Below, in pieces: positions 63,534-64,000 of a stretch of 64,000 bases of DNA (the first letter of the stretch is position 1; every line of letters begins with the position of its first letter). The DNA lies in contig NZ_JABTTE010000003.1 in the NCBI RefSeq assembly GCF_013303125.1, positions 62,001 through 126,000 on the forward strand, read 5' to 3'. The translations under genes and the position numbers were made by a program. The notes below the pieces were generated by a model that saw nothing but the letters and a program-made list of their open reading frames with translations, did no database searches and had not been told where the DNA came from. Origin of the DNA: Calidifontibacillus erzurumensis (GTDB lineage: Bacteria; Bacillota; Bacilli; Bacillales; Bacillaceae_J).

Positions 63534-64000
63534 ATGAACAATCCTTTAAAAACATTTTCACTAGGTTTTCAACATGTATTAGCAATGTACGCTGGTGCTG
63601 TCATCGTACCCCTGATTGTCGGCGGCGCTTTGGGCCTAACGTTCGAACAATTAACTTACCTTGTATCTATTGATTTATTAGCCTGCGGAATTGCAACACT
63701 ATTACAAGTTTGGAAGAACCGCTTTTTTGGCATCGGCTTGCCAATAATGCTCGGTTGTACATTTACAGCAGTTGGACCAATGATTGCCATCGGAAGCCAA
63801 TTCGGAATATCTTCTATTTATGGAGCAATCATCGTATCAGGATTAATCGTCGTAGCCATTGCTAAATATTTTGGTAGTTTGCTTAAATTTTTCCCTCCGG
63901 TCGTCACAGGGTCTGTTGTTACGATTATCGGAATTACTCTTATCCCAACAGCAGTCAACAATATGGCGGGTGGTCAAGGTAATCCTAAATTTGGAGACCC
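63534..64000 (+). CDS. pbuX: Xanthine permease, N-terminal part
   Basis: First 155 residues of an NCS2 nucleobase permease: NPLKTFSLGFQHVLAMYAGAVIVPLIVG (split: FSLGFQHVLAMYAGAV), then hydrophobic helices and PVVTGSVVTIIGITLIP near 125. ATG 63534 after TGGAGGTTAAATT. Continues past the window edge. Its operon partner xpt and the guanine riboswitch fix xanthine as the substrate. Confidence 0.95.
   Translation, partial: MNNPLKTFSLGFQHVLAMYAGAVIVPLIVGGALGLTFEQLTYLVSIDLLACGIATLLQVWKNRFFGIGLPIMLGCTFTAVGPMIAIGSQFGISSIYGAIIVSGLIVVAIAKYFGSLLKFFPPVVTGSVVTIIGITLIPTAVNNMAGGQGNPKFGD

Overview
The window is a 64 kb piece of a low-GC, endospore-forming Bacillaceae chromosome. Supporting evidence: a Bacillus-type RNase P RNA, spo0M, an H-type spore protein gene (sspH), a spoVIF homologue, a class IV PHA synthase cluster (phaRBC/phaQP), lysine and guanine riboswitches, and Bacillus-style SD sequences that repeatedly place the real start inside a longer open frame. 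I saw no IS element, prophage, CRISPR array, tRNA or rRNA. Codon use and base composition look even throughout.

Layout. 1-3.4 kb: a CoA-transferase (cut by the window edge), a LytTR regulator, and a Tat-exported four-cluster Fe-S protein with a cytochrome b, but no catalytic molybdoenzyme subunit. 4-9.6 kb: a Lin0512-family protein, ilvE, a HAD phosphatase, a family III CoA-transferase, an MFS permease and a ribbon-helix-helix (RHH) regulator. 9.7-14.8 kb: a seven-gene minus-strand operon holding a secreted His/Asp-rich stalk protein, a small anchored protein, an ApbE flavin transferase, two bis-histidine heme membrane proteins and a two-component system. The last heme gene is split by an in-frame TGA just before the terminator. 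15-31 kb: ilvD, an ABC-F ATPase, a U32-family protein, several transporters, lysine-riboswitch dapA and spo0M. 32-36 kb: a carboxypeptidase with flanking stalk-like segments, bdbC plus a thioredoxin, and YitT. 36-39.7 kb: a sulfonate cluster with an APS/PAPS reductase, a histidine-type phosphatase, phosphosulfolactate synthase and a divergent MFS exporter. 41-47 kb: a decayed MFS gene, uppP, rnpB and the PHA cluster. 47-56 kb: mostly small hypothetical and spore genes. 56.5-60.5 kb: truncated globin, tatC with two tatA genes, mobA and ilvA. 60.7-64 kb: dfrA-thyA and guanine-riboswitch xpt-pbuX.

How the genes connect. ilvE, ilvD and ilvA are dispersed branched-chain amino acid genes; ilvE and ilvA have CodY-like boxes upstream, and ilvA also has a near-consensus cre. 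Tat, MobA and the Tat-dependent Fe-S/cytochrome b pair all belong to molybdoenzyme respiration. Two parts merit most attention: the flavin/heme/two-component operon at 9.7-14.8 kb, which looks like an extracytosolic electron-transfer system, and the sulfonate cluster at 36-39.7 kb, where a histidine phosphatase sits where a ComB phosphatase would be expected. All functional calls come from reading the sequence and from family knowledge; no database search was run.
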